From: Corallococcus coralloides DSM 2259
GTDB lineage: Bacteria; Myxococcota; Myxococcia; Myxococcales; Myxococcaceae
Reading direction: 5' to 3'
NCBI RefSeq assembly: GCF_000255295.1
Contig: NC_017030.1
Span: forward strand, 3,844,001 to 3,908,000
DNA: 64,000 nucleotides
Shown: positions 1 through 8,281 of the stretch, in pieces
How positions within the stretch are numbered: position 1 is the stretch's first letter
Layout of the letters: the number at the start of each line of letters is the position of its first letter
Made by a program: the position numbers and the translations under genes
The notes under the pieces: generated by a model
The model's input: the letters and a program-made list of their open reading frames with translations, nothing else
Databases searched by the model: none
Told to the model about the DNA's origin: nothing

Positions 1-1
1 G

Positions 2-1294
2 ACGGCGCCGACCTCGGTCAATCGCATCGAGGTGTCCATTGGCGCCTGGAGCGTCCCGGACTTCGAGCGCATGGCCCGGCTGGTCAACGGCACCGCCGCC
101 GGCTGCGGCAGCACGCTCGTCTGCGGCACCGGCACCAACAGCATCCTGTACCGCAACTTCCAGGCGCTGAAGGCCGCCACCGGCGCCGACGCGGTCAACT
201 TCGACGACGAGAGCGCCTACGACCTCGCTCCGACCACGCAGTTCGGACAGATGCTCATCGGCCAGGGCTTCAAGATCACCTTCGCGCCCTACACCCAGCA
301 GACCTTCTGGCGGAACCTCAGGAACAACCTCGGCTCCGCGGTCGACGGCATCTACCTCCAGGTCTACGACGGCGGCGCCGGCAACAACCCCGCGAGCTGG
401 AACACCGCGATGGGCATGACCGTCGACCCGGGCCTGTGGTCGCGCCACGGCACCAACTGCGCCAGCGGCGACAGCCCGGCTTCGGTGCAGACCCGGATGA
501 GCAACTGGAAGAGCACCGCCGGCATCAACGGCGGCTTCATGTGGCTGTACGACGACATCCAGAAGTGCGCGGCGCAGGGCACGAGCGCGCAGTACGCGGC
601 GGCCATCAACACGGCGGTCAGCGGCAACACCCCGCCGGTGGCCAACTTCGGCGTCACCGTGAGCGGACTCACCGCGACCTTCAGTGACGCCTCCAGCGAC
701 AGCGACGGCACCATCACCGCGCGCAGCTGGAGCTTCGGCGACGGCAGCGGCTCGACCGCGACGAATCCCAGCCGTGTCTATGCCAGCGCCGGCAACTACA
801 CCGTCAGCCTGACCGTGACGGACAACGGCGGCGCCAGCCACACCCGGACGCAGACCGTCTCGGTCGGCGCGGGCTACGCCAACCTGGCGCTCAACAAGCC
901 GGCGACCGGCTCCACCGCCTGCAACAGCAGCGAAACGCCGGCCCGGGCGGTCAACGGGAGCGTCTCCGGTGGCACCACCGACAAGTTCTGCTCACTGGTG
1001 TCGGGCGCCTGGATGCAGGTGGATCTCGGCTCGGTGCAGACGGTCAGCAGCTTCACGGTCCAGCATGCCGGCGCGGGCGGCGAAGCGAGCACCTGGAACA
1101 CCCGGGCCTTCACCCTCCAGACCTCCACCAACGGCACGGCCTGGAGCACCCCGGTGACGGTGACCAACAACACCGCCAACACCTCCACCCACGCCATCAG
1201 CGCCACCTCCGCGCGCTACATCAAGCTCAACATCACCACCCCGTCCCAGAACGGTGACCCGGCGACGCGCATCTACGAGCTCGAGGTTCGCTGA
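2..1294 (+). CDS. Secreted TIM-barrel/PKD/F5-8C (discoidin) domain protein, 5' partial
   Basis: The frame is open to the first base, so the true start and any signal peptide lie left of the window; 430 codons are visible. The first ~205 residues resemble the GH18-like TIM-barrel region of actinobacterial and myxobacterial 'coagulation factor 5/8 type' proteins (short motifs NFDDE, YLQVYDGGAG, GGFMWLYDD). A PKD domain follows (PPVANF to VSVG, with the typical SWSFGDG and YTVSLTVTD) and then an F5/8C/CBM32-type sugar-binding domain (NLALNKPATGS to the C-terminal YELEVR). The likely role is extracellular polysaccharide or glycoprotein binding and possibly hydrolysis. A secreted GH43-like lipoprotein follows on the same strand. 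The fold assignment is family knowledge; catalytic activity is inferred. Confidence 0.8.
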   Translation, partial: TAPTSVNRIEVSIGAWSVPDFERMARLVNGTAAGCGSTLVCGTGTNSILYRNFQALKAATGADAVNFDDESAYDLAPTTQFGQMLIGQGFKITFAPYTQQTFWRNLRNNLGSAVDGIYLQVYDGGAGNNPASWNTAMGMTVDPGLWSRHGTNCASGDSPASVQTRMSNWKSTAGINGGFMWLYDDIQKCAAQGTSAQYAAAINTAVSGNTPPVANFGVTVSGLTATFSDASSDSDGTITARSWSFGDGSGSTATNPSRVYASAGNYTVSLTVTDNGGASHTRTQTVSVGAGYANLALNKPATGSTACNSSETPARAVNGSVSGGTTDKFCSLVSGAWMQVDLGSVQTVSSFTVQHAGAGGEASTWNTRAFTLQTSTNGTAWSTPVTVTNNTANTSTHAISATSARYIKLNITTPSQNGDPATRIYELEVR

Positions 1295-1391
1295 CCGACC
1301 CTTCCCACGCCCGGGATGGGATGGAATCTCGACAACAAGTAAAAACTGATAAATAGGACTTCCAAGTCTTCGCAGGCCTGGAGGTCCATCG

Positions 1392-2813
1392 ATGAAGAAC
1401 CCCCCGTTGTGGTCCGCCGTCGTCCTCGCCGCGCTCGCGGCGGGGTGTGGTGAGGAGCGTCCCGAAGGCCCCGAGGTGGCCACGTCCAGCCAGGCGCTCG
1501 CGTGCTCCACGCGCATCACCTACGGCGACCGGTGGATCCACCCCGGGCACCCGGAGCAGTTCGACATCGCGAGCGGGCTGGTGACGTGGGACGGCAGCTG
1601 CGTCAACGAAGGCACCAACTCCTACGCGGTGTTGTCGAACGGCTGGAAGCCGTACTTCACCGGCAACAACGCCTGTGTGATGGCGCTCGACACGACGGAC
1701 TGTGGTAGCGCGACGGCCTGCGCGACGCGCGTCACCTACGGTTCGGCGTGGCTGCATCCCGCGGGGCACCCGGCCCAGTACGACGACGTGGGCGGCCGCG
1801 TGTGGTGGGACCGGGGCTGCACCAATGCGTCCCCCAATTCGTACACGGTGCTGTCGAACGACTGGGCGCCGTACTTCAGCGGCAGCAACGCGTGCGGCAT
1901 CTCGCTGCGCTACACGGGCTGTGGCGGGCTCTACCAGAACCCCGTGGTGCCCGTGGACTGCGCGGACCCGGGCGTCATCCACGACGGCACGCAGTACGTC
2001 GCGGCCTGCACGTCCGGGGGCGCGGCCAACGCGTTCCCGCTGCGCACGTCCAAGGACCTGGTCACCTGGACGGCCGCCGGCAACATCTTCCCCTCCTCGC
2101 GCCGGCCGACGTGGGCCACGGGTGACTACTGGGCGCCGGAGATCCACAAGGTGGGCAGCCGGTACATCGCGTACTTCACCGCGCGCCATCAGGACGGGAA
2201 GCTGTCCATCGGCGCCGCGACGGCCACCAGCGCGCTGGGGCCCTTCACGGACCTGGGCCGTCCCCTGGTGCATGACGCGGGCATGGGGATGATTGACGCC
2301 ACGTTCTTCTACGACACCGCGGGCGTGCCGTACCTGGTGTGGAAGGCGGACGGGAACGCGGTGGGGCAGCCCACGCCCATCTATGGCCAGACGCTGTCCG
2401 CGGATGGGCTGTCGCTCACCGGCACGCGCCGCACGCTGATGAGCAACACGCTCGGCTGGGAGGCCCACGTCGTCGAGGCGCCGTGGGTCGTCGCGCGGGG
2501 CGGCTACTACTACCTCTTCTACAGCGGCAACTCGTACGCCAACAGCACCTACGCCGTGGGCGTGGCCCGGGCCACGAGTCCGCTGGGGCCCTACACGAAG
2601 CTGGGCAACCCCATCCTCAAGACGGGCGGCGGCTGGGTGGGGCCCGGCCACAACTCGGTGGTCACCGGACCCGGCGGAGAGACGGTCATGGTCTACCACG
2701 CGTGGAACAGCGCTCACACGGCCCGGGTGATGCTCGTGGACGCCATCACCTGGCCCAACGGCTGGCCCGCGGTTCCGGAAGCGCCGTCCTCCGGTTCGCG
2801 TCCGATGCCGTAG
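1392..2813 (+). CDS. GH43-family arabinanase/xylosidase-like lipoprotein
   Basis: A 473-aa protein with an N-terminal signal and lipobox ending LAAGC (Cys19), so probably anchored in the envelope. Residues ~38-100 and ~108-175 are two copies of a ~65-residue Cys-containing module (TYG-W-HP-GHP, ..W..G.C.N, NSY-VLSN-W-PYF-G-NAC). Residues ~180-460 form a five-bladed GH43 domain. The catalytic triad is visible: Asp192 (CADPGVI), Asp302 (MIDATFF) and Glu362 (VVEAPWV). The expected reaction is hydrolysis of arabinan- or xylan-type side chains. The duplicated module is probably a carbohydrate-binding unit, which is inference. The start follows an AT-rich leader, and the frame ends just before a hairpin at 2821-2862. 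Confidence 0.85.
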   Translation: MKNPPLWSAVVLAALAAGCGEERPEGPEVATSSQALACSTRITYGDRWIHPGHPEQFDIASGLVTWDGSCVNEGTNSYAVLSNGWKPYFTGNNACVMALDTTDCGSATACATRVTYGSAWLHPAGHPAQYDDVGGRVWWDRGCTNASPNSYTVLSNDWAPYFSGSNACGISLRYTGCGGLYQNPVVPVDCADPGVIHDGTQYVAACTSGGAANAFPLRTSKDLVTWTAAGNIFPSSRRPTWATGDYWAPEIHKVGSRYIAYFTARHQDGKLSIGAATATSALGPFTDLGRPLVHDAGMGMIDATFFYDTAGVPYLVWKADGNAVGQPTPIYGQTLSADGLSLTGTRRTLMSNTLGWEAHVVEAPWVVARGGYYYLFYSGNSYANSTYAVGVARATSPLGPYTKLGNPILKTGGGWVGPGHNSVVTGPGGETVMVYHAWNSAHTARVMLVDAITWPNGWPAVPEAPSSGSRPMP

Positions 2814-2820
2814 CGGCTCT

Positions 2821-2862
2821 CTTCGGGAAGGGGACCGGTGGCTTCCGGCCCTCTTCCTGAAG
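2821..2862. terminator. Bidirectional hairpin between convergent genes
   Basis: An 18-base arm (2821-2838) pairs with 2845-2862 at 15 of 18 positions around a 6-base loop; the mismatches are G/A and become G-U in one RNA strand. It lies between the GH43 stop and the TetR stop, as expected of a shared terminator. No long T tract is present. Confidence 0.55.
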
Positions 2863-2870
2863 ACGCGCGG

Positions 2871-3593
2871 TCACCCGGCGTCCGTGATGCGCGCGAGCAG
2901 CTCGCTCAGCAGCGCGCTTTCGCCCGGGGTCAGGACGGTGAGCCGGTCCAGGGAGGCGCGCAGCGTGGTGGCCGCTGAACGGACCTCCGTGTTCGCCGGA
3001 GGGGCGGCCTCGCTGGTGATCGCGGCCATGACCGTCTCTCGCGCGGCTTCGGACAGTCCGAGGTCGCGTTGCCCTTCGGGCTGGCGCAGGAGCGTGAGCA
3101 CCGCGCCGTTGCACATCGACGACACGAGGCCGAGCGCCCGCTCCTCACTGACCCGTAGCCGGCCCGCGAGCGCGATGTTCCGGATGCGGCGCCGCAGGAC
3201 GTCGTTGCCGGTGCTGACCACGGAGGACTGTGGGGCCGGCTCCAGGTCGCTGCACATGAGCGCGAACAGTCCTGGATGGCTGAGCCCGAACGCGACGTGC
3301 ATGTCCCAGCCCATCCGCAGGTCCTGAAGCGGATCCGGGTGTGGCTTGCGCGCGGCCTTCTTCGCCACGTAGCTCGTCAGCTCGTGCTCGACGACGGCCG
3401 ACAGGAGGCCACGCTTGTCCCCGAAGAGCCGGTAGAGGGTCGGCGCCTGCACACCGGCCGCGGCGGCCACGGCACGTGTGGTCGCCGCGTCGGGCCCTCC
3501 AGAGGCGATGAGCTCCGCGGCGGCCGCCAGGATGCGCGCACGCGTATCGGGGCCCTCGGCGTCTTCTGCGGCGACCTTCTCGCGGTCCTTCAT
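2871..3593 (-). CDS. TetR/AcrR-family transcriptional regulator
   Basis: A 240-aa TetR-type repressor. The N-terminal helix-turn-helix is clear at residues ~18-62 ([14 protein letters not shown], then [22 protein letters not shown]). The rest is the helical ligand and dimerisation domain, whose ligand cannot be read from sequence. It is divergently transcribed from the NmrA-type oxidoreductase, with a 123-bp intergenic region holding two short palindromes. That is the standard arrangement for a TetR repressor controlling itself and its neighbour, probably in response to an electrophile or quinone, which is inference. Confidence 0.85.
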   Translation of the reverse strand: MKDREKVAAEDAEGPDTRARILAAAAELIASGGPDAATTRAVAAAAGVQAPTLYRLFGDKRGLLSAVVEHELTSYVAKKAARKPHPDPLQDLRMGWDMHVAFGLSHPGLFALMCSDLEPAPQSSVVSTGNDVLRRRIRNIALAGRLRVSEERALGLVSSMCNGAVLTLLRQPEGQRDLGLSEAARETVMAAITSEAAPPANTEVRSAATTLRASLDRLTVLTPGESALLSELLARITDAG

Positions 3594-3638
3594 GCGACCG
3601 ACTTAGCACGCGCCTTTCGGAACATCGGTAACGAATAC

Positions 3639-3667
3639 TTGATAACGGCGATAGCGGTCGCTACGTT
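3639..3667 (+). promoter_or_regulatory. Candidate sigma70-type promoter for the NmrA-family gene
   Basis: TTGATA (3639-3644) and TACGTT (3662-3667) are separated by 17 bp and lie about 50 bp upstream of the start codon, in a locally AT-richer patch. The match is by eye only; myxobacterial promoters vary. Confidence 0.35.
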
Positions 3668-3672
3668 AACGT
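3652..3672. promoter_or_regulatory. Candidate TetR operator palindromes
   Basis: Two palindromes lie nearly end to end: TAGCG-GT-CGCTA (3652-3663) and the perfect 10-mer ACGTTAACGT (3663-3672). They overlap the proposed -10 box of the NmrA gene, where bound TetR-family repressor would block transcription. Two related GATATC-containing sites lie at about 3674 and 3698. Confidence 0.4.
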
Positions 3673-3716
3673 CGATATCTTGTTGGCGTTTCCGTTGATA
3701 TCGAGAGGGACGTTCA

Positions 3717-4595
3717 ATGATCGTCGTGACCGGAGCAACCGGGCAGCTTGGCCGCCTCATCGTGGAGAAGCTCATTGCCCGCGTCCCCGTGGACCGGGTG
3801 GCTGTCAGCGTCCGAGACGTCCAGAAGGCCCAGGACCTGGCGGCGCGCGGCGTCCGGGTGCGGAGGGGAGACTTCGCGCAGCCGGCGAGCCTCGCGCAGG
3901 CCTTCGAGGGCGCGACCCAGGTGCTGATGGTCTCGTCGAACGCGGCCGCGCATGGGGGCGATCCTTTGGCCCAGCATCGCTCCGCCATCGACGCCGCGCG
4001 GTCCGCTGGAGTACGGCGCATCGTCTACACGAGCCACATGGGCGCGAGCCGTACGTCGGCGTTTCCTCCGATGCTCGACCACGCGGCGACGGAGCAGATG
4101 CTGGCCGGGTCCGGTCTGGCGTGGACCTCGCTTCGCAATGGCTTCTATGCCTCGAGCGCGGCGTTCCTGCTGGAGCGGGCCCTGCCATCGGGCGTCTTCG
4201 AGGCGCCCGCGGACGGGAAGGTCTCCTGGACCACGCACGCGGACCTCGCGGAGGCGGCGGCGGTGGTCCTGACGAACGAGGGTCGCTTCGACGGGCCGAC
4301 GCCGCCGCTCACGGCGTCTCAGGCGCTGGACTTCGGTGAGCTGTGCGACGTCGCGTCGGGCATCCTCGGACGCCCCCTCCGTCGAAGCACCGTGTCGGAA
4401 GACGAGATGCGCGCGAAGCTCGTGGCGGGCGGCATGCCCGCGCCCGTGGTCGGCATCTCGCTCGGCCTCTACCGCGCGAGCCGCGACGGTGAGTTCGCGG
4501 CCGTGGACCCCACGCTGCGGCAGCTGCTCGGGCGCGAGCCGACGAGCATGCGTGAGCTGCTCGCCGGGAAGCTGACGCTCAGGGCGCGGGGATGA
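3717..4595 (+). CDS. NmrA-like NAD(P)-binding oxidoreductase (QorB/SDR type)
   Basis: A 292-aa atypical short-chain dehydrogenase. The N-terminal Rossmann glycine motif is TGATGQLG (residues ~5-12), followed by an Arg after beta2 (VSVRD) that suggests NADPH. The length and the segments VYTSHMGA, LRNGFYA and VSWTTHADLAEAAA match the NAD(P)H-dependent quinone reductase / NmrA sensor group. It is likely cytosolic and reduces quinones or senses redox state. A strong ribosome site (GAGAGGGA) sits 7 bases before the ATG. The last 17 bp overlap the convergent membrane-protein gene. Confidence 0.85.
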   Translation: MIVVTGATGQLGRLIVEKLIARVPVDRVAVSVRDVQKAQDLAARGVRVRRGDFAQPASLAQAFEGATQVLMVSSNAAAHGGDPLAQHRSAIDAARSAGVRRIVYTSHMGASRTSAFPPMLDHAATEQMLAGSGLAWTSLRNGFYASSAAFLLERALPSGVFEAPADGKVSWTTHADLAEAAAVVLTNEGRFDGPTPPLTASQALDFGELCDVASGILGRPLRRSTVSEDEMRAKLVAGGMPAPVVGISLGLYRASRDGEFAAVDPTLRQLLGREPTSMRELLAGKLTLRARG

Positions 4596-5709
4596 ACCGC
4601 GGCTCCCCGGGACGCAGGGGCCCCAGGTACTTCAGCCACTTCTCGTACTCGCTGTCGTACGAAGCCCGGCGCACGTAGACGTCACCAAAGTCCCCCGAGG
4701 TGGGCGTGGCGCGCAGCCACAAATCCAACGCGCCCGTGTCGTCCAGCCGCGCCACGCCGATGTCTCCCGGCGACGGCGTCCCGGGCAATGGGGGCAGCGG
4801 TTCCACACCCTCGTCAGGCCTGGTCAGGAGGCTCTGCATCCGGTCCCGGATCGCGTCCAGCACCCAGGGATCCATGCCCGGCAGGGCGCGCAGGCGGGCG
4901 TCCTGTGCATCCAGCCGCGCGCTCAGCGTGGGGAGCACCTGAGTGCGGAGGGTCTCCACGGCCCGGGCATCCCAGCCCAGGTAGCGGGTGCTGGTCTGGA
5001 GGGCCAGCTGCAACCGGCCCAGGTCGTCCAGGGTCGGCAGGTCCTGGGTCCGGGCCAGCCACGTTTCATAGAACGTGCGGAGGAACCACTCCTGGTCGTG
5101 CCGGATGACCGGCACCGCCTTGCCCCATTCCCAGTCCGGCGCGAGCCCCGTCTGCCCCAGGTGCCAGGTATTGAAGCCGCCGCGCTCGTCGGCGAACTTC
5201 GTGAGCTGCGTCCAGCGGGCCTCAGCATTGGGGCGGGACTCGATGAACGCGCGGCAACGGCGCATGTCCTCGGCCGAAGCGCGCGGGTCCGCGGCCACCA
5301 GGTCACACGCCTTGTCCACCGCGCCGCCTTCCACCGCGGCGCGCAGCGCGAGCCTCGCTTCCTGTTCCTGCCGTGCGCGGTGCCGCGACGTCGACCACTC
5401 GCCTCCCATGATGGACAGGGCGGCGGTGACGGCGCACGCGACCAGCGCCACCATGGGCAGGCCCATCCCCAGCGGCACCGAGTCGAACGGGCGGTCCGAC
5501 AGGAAGCGCCGCCAGCCGACCCAGAGCGTGAGGAGGAGCGGAAGCACCGCGAGCACGAAGGCCAGCCCGTTCAACGCCTGATGCAGCGGCGTGGCGGAGT
5601 GCCGGTACGACTCGCTGCTGAAGGCCAGGGTGAAGAAGGTGCCGACCAGCAGCGCCACGCCCAGCCCCAGCTCCACCAGCAGACACACTCCCGCGACGAC
5701 CGCGCTCAT
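4579..5709 (-). CDS. Hypothetical inner-membrane protein with helical extracytoplasmic domain
   Basis: I do not recognise the family. The chosen ATG gives 376 aa, starting directly with a hydrophobic segment (MSAVVAGVCLLVELGLG); longer starts only add Arg/Pro-rich low-complexity sequence. Three membrane helices occupy roughly residues 1-25, 45-75 and 85-105, followed by a large soluble region rich in Leu, Arg, Asp and Trp, and a Pro-rich stretch (PLPPLPGTPSPGD) before the C-terminus. It overlaps the NmrA gene tail to tail and sits downstream of the haem-oxygenase-like gene on the same strand. Confidence 0.65.
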   Translation of the reverse strand: MSAVVAGVCLLVELGLGVALLVGTFFTLAFSSESYRHSATPLHQALNGLAFVLAVLPLLLTLWVGWRRFLSDRPFDSVPLGMGLPMVALVACAVTAALSIMGGEWSTSRHRARQEQEARLALRAAVEGGAVDKACDLVAADPRASAEDMRRCRAFIESRPNAEARWTQLTKFADERGGFNTWHLGQTGLAPDWEWGKAVPVIRHDQEWFLRTFYETWLARTQDLPTLDDLGRLQLALQTSTRYLGWDARAVETLRTQVLPTLSARLDAQDARLRALPGMDPWVLDAIRDRMQSLLTRPDEGVEPLPPLPGTPSPGDIGVARLDDTGALDLWLRATPTSGDFGDVYVRRASYDSEYEKWLKYLGPLRPGEPRFIPAP

Positions 5710-5788
5710 CTTCGTTGCCCCTGTCCCGTCGCGGTCAGGGCCCCATGCTCCCGGCCGCGCGCCGTGAGCGTAGCCGAAGCGGAGGACG

Positions 5789-6499
5789 CTATGCCGCGAG
5801 GGGACGGCTGGAGGCGCCACCCTCACGGAAGATGCGCGGGTAGACGCTCCGGGCGACCCGCGCCGAGAAGAGGATGGCCTCCTGGTCCTCGGGGTCCGTC
5901 AGCTTCCCCAGGATCCTCACCATCTCCGCCACGTGGTCTCCGTCCAGGGCCCCATGGCTGCGCAGGAACGTCACCGACTTGTGGATGTTGGGAATGGCGG
6001 CCGCCGCCTGCATCCGCTCCGCCCACCGGCCCGCCCGCGTCTGCGACAGGTACTCCAGCACGTACGCGGTCCCCAGCACCGCCGTCGGTACGCCCGCGCG
6101 CGAGGTGAAGAAGTTCCACCCCGTATAGGCATCCACCGCCGGGCTCTTCGCCGCCGCCTCCACCTGCTCCTGCGACCATCCCAGGTTCTTCAGGTCGGAC
6201 AGCAACCACAGGTCGTGCCCCCGCTCCTCCTCCCCCTTCTGGACCAGGAGCTCCGCCAGCTCCGGATGCCGCCCCAGCCGCCGCAGCCGATGGCCCGCCT
6301 CGCCGAGCAGCGCCGTGCTCCAGCGGGCGTAGTGGTACGTCTGGACGAGGTAGTGGATGTAACCCTCCGCGTCGAGGGTGCCCTCCAGCATGCGGCGGGC
6401 GTCGGGCTGCGCATCCACCGCCGCCACCAGCGCACGAGCCTCCGCGTCCAGCGCCGCCAGCCAGTTCGCTCCCGCCTGATGTTCCGTTTGTGTTTGCAC
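5789..6499 (-). CDS. Haem-oxygenase-fold iron-containing redox enzyme
   Basis: A 236-aa, all-helical protein of the TenA/PqqC-like superfamily, in the 'iron-containing redox enzyme' branch (relatives include the non-haem di-iron oxygenase/desaturase group). Likely metal-binding segments are YIHYLVQTYHYARW (~46-59), EEERGHDLWLLSDL (~91-104) and FLRSHGALDGDHVAEM (~178-193), with the Glu/His/Asp pattern of this group. It should be cytosolic and oxidise a small molecule with O2; the substrate is unknown. It lies 80 bp downstream of a FeeM-like acyl-amino acid synthase on the same strand, suggesting it modifies that product, which is inference. Confidence 0.75.
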   Translation of the reverse strand: MQTQTEHQAGANWLAALDAEARALVAAVDAQPDARRMLEGTLDAEGYIHYLVQTYHYARWSTALLGEAGHRLRRLGRHPELAELLVQKGEEERGHDLWLLSDLKNLGWSQEQVEAAAKSPAVDAYTGWNFFTSRAGVPTAVLGTAYVLEYLSQTRAGRWAERMQAAAAIPNIHKSVTFLRSHGALDGDHVAEMVRILGKLTDPEDQEAILFSARVARSVYPRIFREGGASSRPLAA

Positions 6500-6579
6500 G
6501 TGAGTCTCCTGTCCGGGGCCATTCGGGCTCCCGACGGATGGGGGTTGAAGGTGATGGAAGGGGGAGCGCCGCTCCGGGC

Positions 6580-7392
6580 CTACGCGGCGGAGCTCAGGCT
6601 GTTCTCCAGCGCATGGAAGCGCGCCAGGGAGTCCGCCGGGATCTCATCGAGCGCAATGATCAGCGGCAGCGTGAACCACTGGAAATACGCGTCGTAGAGC
6701 GGCTCTGCGATGAAGCGCGCCCCCATCGTCCTGGCAAAGAGCGAGGGCGACCTGGGAACCCGCAGTCCGTCCAACAGCCCCTGCTTCGCTCGCGCCCGCT
6801 CCTCCGGTGTGTAGAAGAGGGTCCGGGCGTGCGCCGCGGCTTCCCGTGGATCAGGCACGGCCACCCGGAAGCAAGGACTCCGCCATCCCCGGCTCGCCAC
6901 CACCTGCCACGACAGCAGCGCGTCCTCGGGCGAATCCGTCTCCAGGTTCGCGGAAGCAATCCAATGGGTTACCCCGCGCCGCCGGCTCTCCGCGTACATG
7001 CCCGCCTGCAGCCAGGTCACGGCCTCCGAGCGCCGCCACTCCGGCAGCACGCAGAAGCGCGAGGGCTCGGCGAACATCATTCCCGGCCGGAGCAAGGCCG
7101 AAAGGTCCAGTCGCTGCTCCATCTCGAGCCCCACCGTCCCGCCCAGGTTCGCCGCCACCTCCGCGTTAGGCAAGGCAATCCGCATCGTCGCTACCGACTC
7201 GGTGCCGTCATGGACGAGCACGTGCACGGTGGTGTCGAGCGTGTCGACGCAGGTCAACTCCCGCCGTGAGAGCGCCGATTGATCGGACAGCAATCCCAGT
7301 TCGCCGCCAAAGACAGCCCAGCGGATGCGCGCCGCGTCATCCAACTCCCGTTGGGTGGTGGCGACACGCCAATGCCAATGCTTGCGCCTCAT
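6580..7392 (-). CDS. GNAT-fold N-acyl amino acid synthase-like protein (FeeM/AHL-synthase type)
   Basis: A 270-aa protein starting at the internal ATG (MRRKHWHWRVATT), which has a GAGAGACGA-type ribosome site and matches the usual family start; a longer frame to 7431 exists. The order of elements fits the FeeM catalytic core: AARIRWAVFGGEL near the N-terminus, VATMRIALPN, then FAEPSRFCVLPEWRR, the Glu-Pro-Ser-Arg plus Arg-rich acyl-donor/ACP contact region shared with homoserine-lactone synthases. The family joins a fatty acyl chain to an amino acid or related amine. The neighbouring iron enzyme and secreted protein lie on the same strand. No signal peptide is seen. Confidence 0.7.
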   Translation of the reverse strand: MRRKHWHWRVATTQRELDDAARIRWAVFGGELGLLSDQSALSRRELTCVDTLDTTVHVLVHDGTESVATMRIALPNAEVAANLGGTVGLEMEQRLDLSALLRPGMMFAEPSRFCVLPEWRRSEAVTWLQAGMYAESRRRGVTHWIASANLETDSPEDALLSWQVVASRGWRSPCFRVAVPDPREAAAHARTLFYTPEERARAKQGLLDGLRVPRSPSLFARTMGARFIAEPLYDAYFQWFTLPLIIALDEIPADSLARFHALENSLSSAA

Positions 7393-7460
7393 GGGTCGTC
7401 TCTCGGGAGCGGGCACCGCCCGAGGCCTCATGCAAGGCCCCGGGCGGCGTGACGCTCACC

Positions 7461-8015
7461 TCACTGCATGATGGTGACGATCTGCGCCTGGCAGGTGTTG
7501 ATGTCGATGAAGGAGTTGGCGTTGTCGACGGTGCAGATGGCGCCGCCATAGGTGCCGTAATAGACCGTCGCGGTGCAGCTCCCGGCGGAGTCCGCGACGT
7601 CCACGCGCCAGACACACGTCTTCGCGCCGGCCGGGTTCGCCGGGTCGACCGTCCAGTAGTACTGCTGGGAGAACGACGGGGCCGGCGCGGGGGCGCTGAC
7701 CTGGAACCCGCCCAGGGTGGCGGTGGGCAGGGGATAGGGCGTGAACACGCCGTTGAACGTGCCGGTGATGATCTGGAGGCCCAGGGAGATGGTGGCGCCG
7801 CTCTGGTTGGAGACGAGGAGGTTCTCCAGGGCCGGGCCAATGGACGCGCCGCCCTTCACCTGCTGAACTTCGAACGCGCCCTCGCGAACGCTGACGTACT
7901 CGTTGCGCTGGGAGAGGAAGTCGGGGAACCCGAGATCGGCCGGACCGGCGAAGGCAACCGACGGCACGAGGGACAACAGGGAGGCGGCCAGGAAACGCTT
8001 CACGTTCCTCGTCAT
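7461..8015 (-). CDS. Secreted hypothetical protein
   Basis: A 184-aa protein with a clear signal peptide (KRFLAASLLSLVPSVAFA, cleavage near Ala23). The mature part is beta-rich, with a Pro/Ala stretch (VSAPAPAPSFSQQYYW) and four Cys in the C-terminal half (KTCVW, GSCTA, AICTV, NTCQA), probably two disulfides. I recognise no family. It is the first gene of a same-strand run leading into the FeeM-like and haem-oxygenase-like genes (68-bp gap), so it may be co-transcribed. The upstream 266 bp to the permease is AT-rich and probably carries its promoter. Confidence 0.7.
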   Translation of the reverse strand: MTRNVKRFLAASLLSLVPSVAFAGPADLGFPDFLSQRNEYVSVREGAFEVQQVKGGASIGPALENLLVSNQSGATISLGLQIITGTFNGVFTPYPLPTATLGGFQVSAPAPAPSFSQQYYWTVDPANPAGAKTCVWRVDVADSAGSCTATVYYGTYGGAICTVDNANSFIDINTCQAQIVTIMQ

Positions 8016-8227
8016 GGACTACTCCTGAGTTGATTGTGTGGGGTTGGCCGAAGCCAAGGCATTCCTAACACTGGTCTTGATTTAACTGCAAATCAGAACG
8101 AGCAAATCAGGTTATTCCTGTGGGCGCGGATGATTGCGCCCGGGCCGCGTTGCACATTGCCTTGAGGCCCGGATAGGGGATTTCCACGGGTCTGCCCATA
8201 CACGCCGCCTGGGTTCGGAGCGCCCCT

Positions 8228-8250
8228 GCTCGCCGGGTAGGCGGGCGAGC
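8228..8250 (-). terminator. Candidate hairpin terminator downstream of the permease
   Basis: A perfect 7-bp inverted repeat (GCTCGCC/GGCGAGC) with a 9-base loop lies 32 bp beyond the permease stop. There is no T tract. Confidence 0.3.
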
Positions 8251-8281
8251 GGGTCAAAGGCATACGTGTCTTCGCGTGGCT

